DNA of 55,840 nt, from contig NZ_QXGL01000008.1 in assembly GCF_003951095.1 (NCBI RefSeq), positions 1 through 55,840 on the forward strand. The letters run 5' to 3'. Every line of letters starts with the position of its first letter. The first letter of the stretch is position 1. Made by a program: the position numbers and the translations under genes. This stretch comes from Bifidobacterium goeldii (GTDB lineage: Bacteria; Actinomycetota; Actinomycetes; Actinomycetales; Bifidobacteriaceae). Positions 8,994-17,658 of this stretch are shown here, one piece after another. The notes below the pieces were generated by a model, which worked only from the letters and a program-made list of their open reading frames with translations, ran no database searches and had not been told where the DNA came from.

Positions 8994-9953
8994 TCAAATA
9001 CCGTACACCATATTCGTGGTGCGCCGAGTTGCACGTGCCACCTCGGCAATCGGCAGATCACAAACATCCGAGAGCGCACCCAGCGTGTAGGGAATCATAT
9101 AGGGTGCATTCGTGCGACCGCGATATGGCATTGGTGTCAGATATGGTGCGTCAGTTTCTACCATGATGTGATCGAGGCCAACAAGGCGCGCAGATTCGCG
9201 AATCCCATCGTTACCCTTGTAACTCACCGTGCCCGATAGGCTTAAGTACCAGCCATGTTCGCGCGCGATTTCACCCATTTCCGCGTCACCAGAGTAACTG
9301 TGGAACACAGTACGCTCCGGGCTGCCGTCAGCGAGCAACGTTTCAATAACTTCTCGATGCGAGTCACGATCATGAATTTGCATCGGCAGGTTCAGTTCTT
9401 TAGCCAGCGCAATATGCGCGCGGAATGCCTCCCGCTGCAGTTCTTTCGCCCCCTCACCCGTACGGAACAGGTCCATGCCGGTTTCGCCGATGGCGACGAC
9501 TTGATCGGGGTATGTGGTGGCGAGCCGATGGACTTCCGCGAGCGCATCCTCAAAAGACGTATCGTGCCACGGCTTGTATTTGAGATCGAGACCATCCGGG
9601 CCTGGAACCCCGCGATGGCCGTGCAGCACAGATTCGTTGGGGTGAATGGCGATCGCCGCGTGCACTGCGCCGGGATGGTCGATAGCCATTTGGATAGCGG
9701 TCATCAGGTTCGGCAGTTCGCAACCGCAGTCGATAATGCCTTCCACGCCGACCGCCGCAGCTTGACCGAGCAGTTCGTCGACATCGTATACCGGGACTTC
9801 TGGCTGGCCTTTTTCCACGGCTTCGTGGCTCATAGCGCGCGCGAAGGGGATAACGGATGCCACGTGGGTATGGTCGTCAATAACGTGTGCGTCTGGCGGA
9901 AGCGCGGGCGGTGCAGGAGCCCAACTACGATCGCGATGATGATGTTTACTCAT
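8994..9953 (-). CDS. tatD: TatD-family metal-dependent deoxyribonuclease
   Basis: The protein of 319 residues belongs to the TatD branch of the amidohydrolase superfamily. Metal-binding motifs are visible in order: HTHV (HxH) near the N-terminus, AIGETGMDL, QIHDRDSHREV, VFHSYSGDAEMG and VETDAPYLTPMPYRGR. Family members are 3'-5' exonucleases or phosphodiesterases in the cytoplasm. The start at 9953 is preferred because GGAGGGCC precedes it and the sequence MSKHHHRDRSWAP is Met-initiated; the frame opens at 9986. In many Actinobacteria tatD follows metG; here metG is on the same strand but over 5 kb upstream, separated by transporters. Confidence 0.9.
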   Translation of the reverse strand: MSKHHHRDRSWAPAPPALPPDAHVIDDHTHVASVIPFARAMSHEAVEKGQPEVPVYDVDELLGQAAAVGVEGIIDCGCELPNLMTAIQMAIDHPGAVHAAIAIHPNESVLHGHRGVPGPDGLDLKYKPWHDTSFEDALAEVHRLATTYPDQVVAIGETGMDLFRTGEGAKELQREAFRAHIALAKELNLPMQIHDRDSHREVIETLLADGSPERTVFHSYSGDAEMGEIAREHGWYLSLSGTVSYKGNDGIRESARLVGLDHIMVETDAPYLTPMPYRGRTNAPYMIPYTLGALSDVCDLPIAEVARATRRTTNMVYGI

Positions 9954-9956
9954 GGC

Positions 9957-10017
9957 CCTCCAGTGTAGCCAGCCCAGTGTAGCCAACCCACCAAGACCCC
10001 CAGTTCACCAAGACCCA
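9957..10017. repeat. Short imperfect tandem repeats upstream of tatD
   Basis: The units CAGTGTAGCCARCCCA (two copies) and CACCAAGACCC / TTCACCAAGACCC (two copies) lie next to each other. No gene is visible. Confidence 0.5.
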
Positions 10018-10114
10018 TTGTGTGCATTTCCGGACCATCTACCACTGGTGTGTGCATATCCGGATTACGTAGACCACTAAGGGGGTATCTAAATGGACCG
10101 GATATGCACACACC
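10018..10114. repeat. Palindromic repeat, TGTGCATWTCCGG family, copy 1
   Basis: A complete hairpin has 17-bp perfect arms, GGTGTGTGCATATCCGG at 10047-10063 and its complement at 10098-10114. An extra forward half-copy (TTGTGTGCATTTCCGGACC) lies immediately to the left. The loop includes GTAGACCACTAAGGGGG, related in inverted form to the loop of the copy at 50713. The region is between tatD and the 41-residue peptide gene. Confidence 0.8.
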
Positions 10115-10152
10115 GGGTCCAGACAGCCTAGATAGGCACACAAACGGTGAGA

Positions 10153-10198
10153 CATCAATAAGGCCCATGCCGTTTCAACAGCATGGGCCTTATTGATG
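10153..10198 (-). terminator. Strong hairpin terminator after the 41-residue peptide gene
   Basis: An 18-bp perfect stem (10153-10170 with 10181-10198, loop CGTTTCAACA) begins 14 bases after the stop codon of the small gene. The stem contains the T-rich CCTTATTGATG side rather than a separate long T-tract. Confidence 0.75.
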
Positions 10199-10211
10199 GA
10201 TAAGAAGTCTC

Positions 10212-10337
10212 TTACTTACGGATGAGGTTCTTCATCAGACCCCAAGCAGCCTGGGACAGTGCGTAGTGGCCGAGGGACGGATCGGTGGCAGCCATCGGGG
10301 AGCGCAGGGCCTTGTCCAGCATAGTTTCGTTCTTCAT
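10212..10337 (-). CDS. Small 41-residue peptide of unknown function
   Basis: This is a short gene of 42 codons. The peptide starts MKNETMLDKALRSP, passes through a TDPSLGHYALSQ middle, and ends AAWGLMKNLIRK. I do not recognise the family. Evidence that it is expressed: TTAAGGAGAACATC in front of the ATG (AAGGAG with seven to eight bases of spacing), a frequent-codon pattern (CTG, GAC, AAG, CGC, TCC, ATC), and an exclusive 18-bp terminator just after the stop. It lies 161 bases downstream of a GPH-type sugar transporter on the same strand, and that gap is AT-rich enough to hold its own promoter. The C-terminal half could form an amphipathic, positively charged helix. It could be a signalling or antimicrobial peptide or a small stress protein; nothing decides between these. 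Confidence 0.72.
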   Translation of the reverse strand: MKNETMLDKALRSPMAATDPSLGHYALSQAAWGLMKNLIRK

Positions 10338-10498
10338 GATGTTCTCCTTAAAAAGTTTTTATGTCTTTACCGTCTATCTATCTTCTGTTGTGGCTTCAGC
10401 ATACGTCTGGAGAGATCGCGGTTTCATGCCGCTTTCGTCTCATCTTTTGTATATTTGTCGGGTTCTCTTGATTATTTACATTCTGTTCACGTTTGCAA

Positions 10499-12049
10499 TC
10501 ACCAACACCGCTCATACGGCACGCCAGTAAGCGATTCAACCACAGAACGCGTACGCGCATCAACATCAGCCTTAGCCCCGCCATTGCGCAGTCGCGTAAT
10601 CTCCGCGAGCACTATGCCATCAGTGCGCTTATCAATACGCAAATGCGCCGACACAATCCAGCACACAATCATCGCCACGCAAAACCAGCCCAGCAGCACC
10701 ACACCCAAGCCAATCGACGCCACACGCGTTTGCGACGAGCGCGTCGCATCAAAGCCAATCGCACCAAGCACTACACCTACGCCAATCGTCGCAATCCCAG
10801 AAAATAACTGTCGAAAAGCCGCCTGAATACCAGAAAATGTAGCCGACCGGTAACGCTTCGAAACAATCTGATCAATATCAGCAATATAAGGAAACACCGA
10901 CCATGGCAAATAGCCACACAACGACTTAAATGCAAAAAACCACAACGAGCCCGTCACCGCAAACACCATCCAAGCCACACTCGGCATTCGGCCCACCAGC
11001 ATCCACGCAGCAAACAGCCAACCCGCACCAATCAAACACCCGGTGAAATTAATCGCATACATGCGCCGCGGGCCAAACTGCGTCAACCCAAAGCCAAACA
11101 ACGGCATCAACGGCAGCGAAATAACTGAGCAACCCAACAGCAGCGACGCAAACGCAGCCGTACGATTCCAGTCATAAACCACAAAAAACACAAATGTTTG
11201 ACCAAACACATCCATCGACACTTGCACCAGCAAGTAAATCGCTAAATGCTTGCGGAATTCTTTTACCGTCAACGTGCTCGCATATTCGCGCAACACTTTC
11301 ACTGCTCGACGGCACCAACCGCGCACACCGATATGCCCGTCATGCCGTTCGCCACTTGCCCACGCACCAAAACCCGCAGCCTGCGGAGTCATCTCCCACG
11401 TACAGCGCCAGCACGCAAACACCGCCAGCGCAAACAGCACCGTGGTGGTAATCGTGAACAACATATAGCCAGTCGGACTCGATTCACCAAACACCGCCAA
11501 CACCGCGCCGCCAGCCAACGGAATCAGCGTGCCCGCACCCGTGGAAATAAACAAACGCACTGTTGATAGCTTTGCTCGACCATTAAAGTCAGAAGTCATC
11601 TCGCCAGGCAGCGGGTTATACGCCGTTTGAAACAGCTGCGCAAGCACCACCCAAAACATGTACACCAGCGCATACACCACAAACGGTAGCCCCGGCACCC
11701 ACAGCAGCACACCAACGAGTATGAGCGGGCCGATAATCATCAACAGCAAACGGCGACGACCGAAGCGTCGGCCAATATCGTAGCGATACAGATTATCGTC
11801 CAGCACACCAAACGCCAATGCTGCAACCGCGCTCACCAGCGCACTAACGCCGATTACCCCCTGCGCCGCGGAGATTGACATGCCACAAAATCGCGTCCAG
11901 AACAACGCCAGATAGGTGGCGATAATGACCAGCTGACCACCACCATAAGAATCGCCCACACCGAAGCCGATAGCCTGCCACAGCGTGATTTTGCGCATAT
12001 CCGTACCGCTGAGCGCCGCGCGCAACGCCTTACTGTCGATATCCGACAT
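10499..12049 (-). CDS. GPH-family (MFS-type) sugar transporter
   Basis: The protein of about 516 residues is polytopic with roughly twelve hydrophobic segments. Its N-terminus (ITLWQAIGFGVGDSYGGGQL) and the cytoplasmic motif RRFGRRRLLLMIIGP are typical of the glycoside-pentoside-hexuronide:cation symporters, as is FQTAYNPLPGEMTSD. These carry sugars or glycosides across the plasma membrane with Na+ or H+. A start at ATG 12049 has AAGGCGG eight bases upstream; a TTG at 12055 is an alternative. No hydrolase is adjacent, so the substrate is unknown. A 41-residue peptide gene follows downstream. Confidence 0.85.
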   Translation of the reverse strand: MSDIDSKALRAALSGTDMRKITLWQAIGFGVGDSYGGGQLVIIATYLALFWTRFCGMSISAAQGVIGVSALVSAVAALAFGVLDDNLYRYDIGRRFGRRRLLLMIIGPLILVGVLLWVPGLPFVVYALVYMFWVVLAQLFQTAYNPLPGEMTSDFNGRAKLSTVRLFISTGAGTLIPLAGGAVLAVFGESSPTGYMLFTITTTVLFALAVFACWRCTWEMTPQAAGFGAWASGERHDGHIGVRGWCRRAVKVLREYASTLTVKEFRKHLAIYLLVQVSMDVFGQTFVFFVVYDWNRTAAFASLLLGCSVISLPLMPLFGFGLTQFGPRRMYAINFTGCLIGAGWLFAAWMLVGRMPSVAWMVFAVTGSLWFFAFKSLCGYLPWSVFPYIADIDQIVSKRYRSATFSGIQAAFRQLFSGIATIGVGVVLGAIGFDATRSSQTRVASIGLGVVLLGWFCVAMIVCWIVSAHLRIDKRTDGIVLAEITRLRNGGAKADVDARTRSVVESLTGVPYERCW

Positions 12050-12190
12050 ACGCAAGCCCGCCTTCCGATCGCGTTACCCCGCTCGATCTTAACTGATCGA
12101 TCGCGATCAGTGCCGACCAATATAGCGCAATAATGTTCTGCGTTAGGGTCCAGCATATTGGGCAAGTGCGACGCGGGGGGATATGGAAAA

Positions 12191-12220
12191 CGGGACGATC
12201 TAGGGGATCGTCCCGTTTTT
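12191..12220. terminator. Hairpin with T-tract, possible bidirectional terminator
   Basis: The stem CGGGACGATC (12191-12200) pairs with 12206-12215 around a short loop, followed by TTTTT on the plus strand and TTTT on the minus strand. No gene ends close by on the plus strand, so it may insulate the GPH transporter from upstream transcription. Confidence 0.6.
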
Positions 12221-12249
12221 GGGTATTGGAACCGCCGTCGGCGGGGTGA

Positions 12250-12404
12250 GGACTCGCGCGAAGCGCGAGCGTTGCTGGCTCGCTGTCGCTCGCGCTCAGT
12301 TTTTATATGGCGAAGCGGCTCGCCTCCGGCCCCTGCAATTAAGGACTCGCACTTCGTGCGAGGCTCAATGCTGGCTCGCTGTCGCTCGCTCTTCGCCTAA
12401 AAAC
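12250..12404. repeat. Modular intergenic repeat, two tandem copies
   Basis: Copy A (about 12250-12299) and copy B (about 12331-12404) share TGCTGGCTCGCTGTCGCTCG, identical at 12273 and 12369. Each is preceded by a hairpin whose sequence differs but whose form is kept: CTCGCG..CGCGAG in A, CTCGCAC TTC GTGCGAG in B. Copy B also shares CCTGCAATTA and TCGCCTAAAAAC with the repeat at 35938-36007. Confidence 0.75.
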
Positions 12405-12427
12405 AGCCCACTGGGCTGTTTTTTTAA
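12402..12427. terminator. Terminator of the MFS transporter gene
   Basis: AACAGCCC (12402-12409) pairs with 12413-12420, loop ACT, with a run of seven or more T on the plus side and TTTTT on the minus side. It lies just after the stop codon of the minus-strand gene at 12432. Confidence 0.75.
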
Positions 12428-12431
12428 CGGC

Positions 12432-13799
12432 TCAGCCCACCGACTTTCTACTCGTCTCTGGACCAAAGGCGCCGATGACGATGGCGGCTACGGCTGCGGT
12501 GATTGAGATCGCGATAAAGATTGACGTGGAGCCCCATGCGGTCAGCATGTGCGCCACAATCAACGGCATCAACACAGTGAGCAGCTTCGCAAACGCGTTA
12601 GCCACACCAGTGCAACGGAAACGAACCTGGGTCGGGAACAGTTCCGGCGTGTACACAGCAATCACCGCGCAGAACGTCACATACAGCGACGTGGTGAGAA
12701 TGAAGCCGACGATAATCGCCGGCACAGTGGAAGTCTGCGCAGCGTACAGCAGACCGAACACAGCAGTCACTACGAACGCCGGCACAATCGTGCGCTTACG
12801 GCCAATACGATCAACAAACAAGGCGCTCAAAATGCAGCCAAGCGGCGCACCAAGCAGCATCACCGTGCTAATCCACAGCGAACCAGAAAGATTAATACCC
12901 TTCTTCACCAGCAGCGTCGGCACCCAAGAAGTGAACGTGTACTGCGTCACGTTAGTCGCCCCCACAGCAATCAGTGCAACAAACAAGCACAGCGCCACCG
13001 AGCGAGCAGTATTGCGCTTCGTGCCATCAGCGCGCACGTCAGCAATCGGCGTATCGTCAGTACCATTGGCTTCAAGCGTCTTCACGATGGCATCCGCTTC
13101 ACCAGCGCGACCGTGCAGTGCAAGCCAGCGCGGAGACTCAGGAATATCGCGGCGCAGCCACCAAATAATGCCCGCAAGCACACCAATAGCAACGAACATC
13201 GGGCGCCAGCTCCAACGCGGAATAATAAACGCGCACAGCAGCATCGTCACCGGCGCTGCAGAATTAGCAAGCACAGAGATAATCGCGCACCAACGGCCAC
13301 GCGTCTTAGCTGGCGCAAACTCGTTGACCATCGCATAACCGGTCACAATCTCCGCACCCAAGCCAATGCCCGCGCCCAAGCGGCACACCGACAGGAACGT
13401 CATATTCGGAGCAAACGCGCCAATCAGCGTGAACCCGCCGAATAGCAACAGGTTGAGCTGATAAGCAACACGGCGACCCAGCAGATCACCAATAAAACCT
13501 GCCAGCAGCGAACCAATCAGCAAGCCAGCAAAACCAGCAGACAGGAACCACGAGTTCTCCTGAACCGTGGACCACTTCGTTTCCAACGAGCTGGAAGCGA
13601 CCGTCGACGCCATGTACACGTCGATACCGTCCAGCAGCATGCCGGCGGCAACCAGAGCGACGATGCGCTTCAGCGTAGGAGTGACATTCGTACGGTCAAT
13701 ACGAGCGACGATCGCGCGCACCGAGGTTGTATCGGTTGTGGATGAAGACGCTCCCGCGGCATGCGGCGCGCGAGATGCGGTTACAGATGCAGTAGACAT
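12432..13799 (-). CDS. MFS transporter, sugar-porter/metabolite-H+ symporter type
   Basis: A 455-residue protein with about twelve transmembrane segments. The MFS signatures are clear: GFIGDLLGRRVAYQ between TM2 and TM3, LGAGIGLGAEIVTGY, the RDIPESPRWLALHGR motif after TM6 that marks the sugar-porter/SV2-like group, and VDRIGRKRTIV in the second half. It imports or exports a small organic solute with protons; the substrate is unknown. The long hydrophilic N-terminus is rich in Ala, Ser and Thr. The start at 13799 (MSTASVTASRAPH) is chosen over a GTG at 13820, but neither has a clear ribosome binding site. It appears to be a single-gene unit. Confidence 0.85.
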   Translation of the reverse strand: MSTASVTASRAPHAAGASSSTTDTTSVRAIVARIDRTNVTPTLKRIVALVAAGMLLDGIDVYMASTVASSSLETKWSTVQENSWFLSAGFAGLLIGSLLAGFIGDLLGRRVAYQLNLLLFGGFTLIGAFAPNMTFLSVCRLGAGIGLGAEIVTGYAMVNEFAPAKTRGRWCAIISVLANSAAPVTMLLCAFIIPRWSWRPMFVAIGVLAGIIWWLRRDIPESPRWLALHGRAGEADAIVKTLEANGTDDTPIADVRADGTKRNTARSVALCLFVALIAVGATNVTQYTFTSWVPTLLVKKGINLSGSLWISTVMLLGAPLGCILSALFVDRIGRKRTIVPAFVVTAVFGLLYAAQTSTVPAIIVGFILTTSLYVTFCAVIAVYTPELFPTQVRFRCTGVANAFAKLLTVLMPLIVAHMLTAWGSTSIFIAISITAAVAAIVIGAFGPETSRKSVG

Positions 13800-13997
13800 A
13801 ACAAACACACTGCTTTTCACTGGTATGCGAAGCCAACGGTGAATTCCCAGCCGAATTAAGCAGTGAGATCACTCTCGGTGAGTCACGCCAGGTTTCTTAT
13901 GGCAACCCGGCAGCCGTGGCATCGCGTGGATTTTTCTTCTCTTATATGCGGTGTTGTGCACCAACTGACATGGAAGTTTAGGCGCGAGGTCATATTG

Positions 13998-14020
13998 CGT
14001 ATGACAACGTTCACCATACG
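13998..14020. promoter_or_regulatory. Operator-like palindrome CGTATG...AACGTT...CATACG
   Basis: CGTATG at 13998 and CATACG at 14015 flank a central AACGTT. The symmetry and ACGTT centre resemble LacI-type sites and it lies about 200 bases upstream of the MFS start. Weak evidence. Confidence 0.3.
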
Positions 14021-14061
14021 AACGCGGCAGCAAGAAGCCAGATACACGCCAGATACAGAGA

Positions 14062-14087
14062 AACCCGGCGGTTGCGGCCGCCGGGTT
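14062..14087 (-). terminator. Hairpin terminator after the PTS EIIC gene
   Basis: A 10-bp perfect GC-rich stem (AACCCGGCGG at 14062 pairing with 14078-14087) is followed on the minus strand by TTTCTCTGTATC. It lies about 170 bases past the EIIC stop. Confidence 0.6.
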
Positions 14088-14256
14088 GAGAGAGAAGAGA
14101 GAAGAAGGGATTCAGTTATGGGGTTAAGACAACCTCATCAACGATTCGCCGAACCGTTGACATGATCTATATAAACGCGGGTTGCTTAGAAGAACGATGC
14201 GCCTTCCTCAGAGTTTCCTGTGAGTCATGTGGTCGGATTGTGTGCACATACACACA

Positions 14257-15390
14257 TTACCCGTAGATCTTCGCCGCATCCCTTCGGCTCATCACATACG
14301 TAGCAACGAATCCAGCAGCCGCCGAAAGAGCAATCGTGGCAAGGCAGAGGAAGAAATTCGTCATGTTGCCGTCTGCGGAAATATATGTAGGCGATGTCAT
14401 CAAACCAGGGCCAGCCCACGAATACTGCTTCAAATCAACAAACGCGCCGAATACTGCACCGATTGCGCCACCGATTGACGCGCCGATCAGCGGCCGACCA
14501 AACTCAAGACACACGCCATACAATGCAGGTTCCGTAATACCCAGCACCGCAGTAACACCAGCAGACAGCGACAGCTCACGCGTCTCACCGCGCTTAGCTA
14601 ACACGCCCACAGCGAGCGCCGAGCCGCCAACAGCCGCATTCGCTGCGAGCGCGCCCGGGCAGAACAGATTGTCATAGCCGACAGAATTCATGTAATTCAT
14701 GTTGATGGCGAATACAGCCTTATCCATGCCAGCTACCACACCAATCGGGCAGAACGCACCCCACAGCGCGCTGGCAAGAAAGCGCACATGCGCCTGCAGC
14801 CATTGAAATACCACCGAAAAGCCGGTTCCAGCAACATAACCGACTGGTCCGAGCGCGAGGAGCACCACAGGAACCGTGATAATCATTGTGGCGACCGGCA
14901 AGAGGAAACCCTGCATGGCTTTCGGCATAATCCTCTTGAGCAGATGGAACACCACAGCCAGGAACGGCACACCAAGCATAATCGGCAGGAATGTGCCGTT
15001 ATATGACACTGCGTAGACGGGAATACCGAAGATATCGAGCCCGTGAGCACCGTTGATCGTCGAATACAGCAGGCTCATACCTAGCAGTGCACCCAATGCC
15101 GGCTGGACGCCGAGCTTATCTGCCGCCGACCATCCGAGTGCAATCGGAATGAAATAGAAACCAGCGTTGGCAACACCGTTAAAAATCTTCACTACGCCAC
15201 TGTTTGCGTCAAACCCAAGGAACGCAGTACAGATGGTCAGGAATGCCATGATCATGCCGCAGCACATGTAAATCGGGATAACTGGCCCGACGGTGCCGCT
15301 GAGAAAATCCATCACCTTGCGGCCACTGCCGCGCAACGATTCGCCTACCGATGTACGGTTCACGCGCTTCTCCCCTGTGTATTCATCCAT
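14257..15390 (-). CDS. PTS EIIC domain protein, beta-glucoside/sucrose type, lacking EIIA and EIIB
   Basis: The 377-residue protein is an EIIC membrane domain of the glucose-glucoside PTS superfamily. Recognisable parts are the GPVIPIYMCCGMIMAF first helix, DKLGVQPALGALLG, and ITEPALYGVCLEFGRP, the conserved motif near the sugar site. Classical bglP-type enzymes add an EIIB domain before and an EIIA domain after this; both are absent here. It could work with EIIB/EIIA encoded elsewhere or be a remnant. The start at 15390 is preferred because it overlaps the stop of a small upstream ORF (TAATG), suggesting translational coupling; an ATG nine bases further upstream also exists. Confidence 0.82.
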   Translation of the reverse strand: MDEYTGEKRVNRTSVGESLRGSGRKVMDFLSGTVGPVIPIYMCCGMIMAFLTICTAFLGFDANSGVVKIFNGVANAGFYFIPIALGWSAADKLGVQPALGALLGMSLLYSTINGAHGLDIFGIPVYAVSYNGTFLPIMLGVPFLAVVFHLLKRIMPKAMQGFLLPVATMIITVPVVLLALGPVGYVAGTGFSVVFQWLQAHVRFLASALWGAFCPIGVVAGMDKAVFAINMNYMNSVGYDNLFCPGALAANAAVGGSALAVGVLAKRGETRELSLSAGVTAVLGITEPALYGVCLEFGRPLIGASIGGAIGAVFGAFVDLKQYSWAGPGLMTSPTYISADGNMTNFFLCLATIALSAAAGFVATYVMSRRDAAKIYG

Positions 15391-15488
15391 TACTCCCATT
15401 GCGGCACAATCATGATCCCAATCCGATCGGCCAGCAGCCCGCCATGGTCTTTCGTTTCCTTAACCCTTTTGCGCGTTCCCAATGCCAT
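15390..15488 (-). CDS. Leader mini-ORF coupled to the EIIC gene
   Basis: A 32-residue ORF begins MALGTRKRVKETK and ends GIMIVPQWE. It has ATAGGAGTCTC before its ATG (AGGAG), and its TAA stop overlaps the ATG of the EIIC gene by one base. I do not recognise the peptide, and it does not look like an EIIB domain. It may be a translational coupling leader or the remnant of a longer upstream gene. Confidence 0.5.
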   Translation of the reverse strand: MALGTRKRVKETKDHGGLLADRIGIMIVPQWE

Positions 15489-15590
15489 GAGACTCCTATG
15501 CGCATAAATGGCGGCACCCCAGTGTCACATATGCACACGTCAACTGCATGGCAGACACGCAGAACATCTCACATACGTCTCACATAACAA

Positions 15591-15619
15591 AGCGGCCCGT
15601 GGCATAACCACGGGCCGCT
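15591..15619 (-). terminator. Terminator of metG
   Basis: A 12-bp perfect stem (AGCGGCCCGTGG at 15591-15602, pairing with 15608-15619, loop CATAA) lies about 40 bases after the metG stop, followed by TTTGTTATG on the minus strand. Confidence 0.75.
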
Positions 15620-15657
15620 CAGTCACGCATTAACTCTTGTTAGAGCAGCGCTTTACG

Positions 15658-17520
15658 CTACTCAGCCTCCTTCTTCAGTTGCGCTTGAGCTTCAGCAAAA
15701 CGCTTCGCCTCAGCCTCCTTGCGGGCAGCGAGCTCAGCATCGAAGCGAGCTAGCTCTTCAGCTACAGCCTCAGTCGGAATCTTCGCAAAGATCGGGTGTG
15801 GCTTCGGCACCGGCGTGCCAGCAACCAGCGGTTCGCTAGCCCACGGGTGTGCGCCCGAATAGTCGCCAGTGATAATCGGGTAGTGGAAGCCCGGCTTATC
15901 GAGATCCTCGACCTCTTCCAAATGCGGCAGCGGCGAGAACACGCCAGTTCCGCCCAGCGCCTCGTACACCTTCTGCGCGGAATGCGGCAGGAACGGCGCT
16001 AGCAAGTGGTTTGCATCGTACACAGCCTGCGCAGCCACGTGCAGCACAGTGCCCAGGCGAGCCGGGTCGTCCTTGATCTTCCACGGTTCGGTTGCGGAAA
16101 TGTACTTGTTGATATCGCCAACAACGCGCATGGCTTCGGTCAGCGCGTTCTTCTGACGATGGCGTTCGATCATGCCGCCGATCTCATCGAAAGCCGCAGA
16201 CGTCTCGGCCAGCAGCGCACGGTCTTCGTCGGTCATCGAATCCTCATCAAGAACCGGAATCTCACCGAAGTTCTTGTTGATCAGGTTCGCGACGCGGTTC
16301 ACCAGGTTGCCCCAGGATGCGGCAAGCTCCTCGTTGTTGTGGCGCACGAATTCAGCCCACGTGAAGTCAGAATCGGAGGATTCCGGGCCTGCCACGGAGA
16401 TGTAATAGCGCACGGCGTCCACCGGATAGCGCGAGAGAATATCCTTGACGTAGATGACGATGCCGCGCGAAGAGGAGAACTTCTTGCCTTCCATCGTCAT
16501 GAACTCGGAAGCCACAACCTGTTCCGGCATGTTCAACGGGCCGTATTCGCCGACTTCGCCGCCCTTAGAACCCTGACCGTTGTATGCGAGCATTTCGGAG
16601 GGCCAAATCTGGGAGTGGAAGGTGATGTTGTCCTTGCCCATGAAGTAGTAGGCTGGGCAGCTCGGATCGTTCCACCACTTGCGCCACGCTTCCGGATCGC
16701 CCTGGCGGCGAGCCCATTCGATCGAAGCCGACAGGTAGCCGATCACTGCGTCGAACCACACGTACAGCTTCTTGTTCGGGTTATCAATCCAGCCGGCAAC
16801 CGGAACCGGGATACCCCAGTCAATATCACGCGTGATCGCGCGCGGCTTGACTTCCTTGAACAAGCCGATGGAGAAGTTGATGACGTTGGTACGCCAGCCG
16901 GTACGGGTCTTCAGCCACGCGAGGTTCGCGTCAGCGAGCGCCGGCAGGTCGAGGAAGTAGTGTTCGGTCTCCTCAAAGCGCGGGGTTTCACCGTTGATCT
17001 TGGAGACGGGGTTGATGAGCTCATCCGGGTCGAGCTCGTTACCACAAGCGTCGCACTGGTCGCCGCGAGCGCCATCGGTATGGCAGATCGGGCACTCGCC
17101 CTCGATGTAGCGGTCCGGCAGGGTACGGCCGGTGGACGGCGAGATTGCGACCTTCTGCGTGCCCTTATAGATGTAGCCGTTCTTCAGGCACTGCTTGAAC
17201 AGTTCCTGCACGACGTGCTCGTGGTTGCCGGTGGTAGTACGGGTGAACAGGTCGTAGCTCAAGCCCAGATCGCACAGATCCTTGGCGATCACGCGGTTGT
17301 AGCGGTTGGCGAGCTCCTGCGCGGTCACGCCTTCTTTTTCAGCTTCGACGAGGATTGGGGTGCCGTGTTCGTCGGTACCGGACACCATCAGCACGTCGTT
17401 GCCCTTCATGCGCTCGTAGCGAGCGTAGACGTCGGAGGGAACGCCAAAACCGGCGACGTGCCCGATGTGACGGGGACCATTGGCATACGGCCAAGCAACA
17501 TTTACCAAAACATGACTCAT
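15658..17520 (-). CDS. metG: Methionine-tRNA ligase
   Basis: The 620-residue cytoplasmic enzyme charges tRNA-Met. The class I signature HIGH is in [10 protein letters not shown] (near residue 16), the zinc-binding insert has [18 protein letters not shown] (four cysteines), and the KMSKS loop appears as KKFSSSRG. The anticodon-binding helical domain follows, and the C-terminus is a charged Ala/Glu/Lys-rich tail. There is no C-terminal tRNA-binding EMAP domain, so it is the shorter form common in Actinobacteria. Length is normal. Its own terminator follows, so it appears monocistronic. Confidence 0.97.
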   Translation of the reverse strand: MSHVLVNVAWPYANGPRHIGHVAGFGVPSDVYARYERMKGNDVLMVSGTDEHGTPILVEAEKEGVTAQELANRYNRVIAKDLCDLGLSYDLFTRTTTGNHEHVVQELFKQCLKNGYIYKGTQKVAISPSTGRTLPDRYIEGECPICHTDGARGDQCDACGNELDPDELINPVSKINGETPRFEETEHYFLDLPALADANLAWLKTRTGWRTNVINFSIGLFKEVKPRAITRDIDWGIPVPVAGWIDNPNKKLYVWFDAVIGYLSASIEWARRQGDPEAWRKWWNDPSCPAYYFMGKDNITFHSQIWPSEMLAYNGQGSKGGEVGEYGPLNMPEQVVASEFMTMEGKKFSSSRGIVIYVKDILSRYPVDAVRYYISVAGPESSDSDFTWAEFVRHNNEELAASWGNLVNRVANLINKNFGEIPVLDEDSMTDEDRALLAETSAAFDEIGGMIERHRQKNALTEAMRVVGDINKYISATEPWKIKDDPARLGTVLHVAAQAVYDANHLLAPFLPHSAQKVYEALGGTGVFSPLPHLEEVEDLDKPGFHYPIITGDYSGAHPWASEPLVAGTPVPKPHPIFAKIPTEAVAEELARFDAELAARKEAEAKRFAEAQAQLKKEAE

Positions 17521-17658
17521 AATCCCCGATTATCCGGCGTTGTGGGGACACTACACATTTGCATCTTGGCCTTACACAATTCCACCCTCGCGACACGGTT
17601 TTTATTCACTTATCCACGGATAATACGCAAGCGGTAGCGTGCGGAATGCGAATGCAAT

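Larger units (their letters stand above)
12050..12431. other. Repeat-rich intergenic region between two transporter genes
   Basis: About 380 bases with no recognised gene. It contains a 10-bp-stem hairpin (12191-12215), two copies of a modular repeat (12250-12404) and the terminator at 12402-12427, all described separately. The promoter of the GPH transporter must lie in its left part. Confidence 0.6.
13800..14256. other. Intergenic region upstream of the MFS gene
   Basis: About 450 bases without a gene I can support. It contains the hairpin at 14062-14087 and an interrupted palindrome at 13998-14020; the rest, including TTCTTCTCTTATATGCGG near 13930, presumably holds the MFS promoter. Confidence 0.5.

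Noticed and set aside
12191..12220. Small RNA gene on the plus strand ending at this hairpin
   Set aside because: The hairpin with T-run could end a small RNA, but no plus-strand promoter or conserved feature was visible upstream.
15421..15488. EIIB domain upstream of EIIC
   Set aside because: The 32-residue ORF lacks the cysteine-containing phosphorylation motif expected of EIIB domains of this family.
16006..17637. 543-codon plus-strand frame
   Set aside because: Antisense of metG, which has all class I synthetase motifs.
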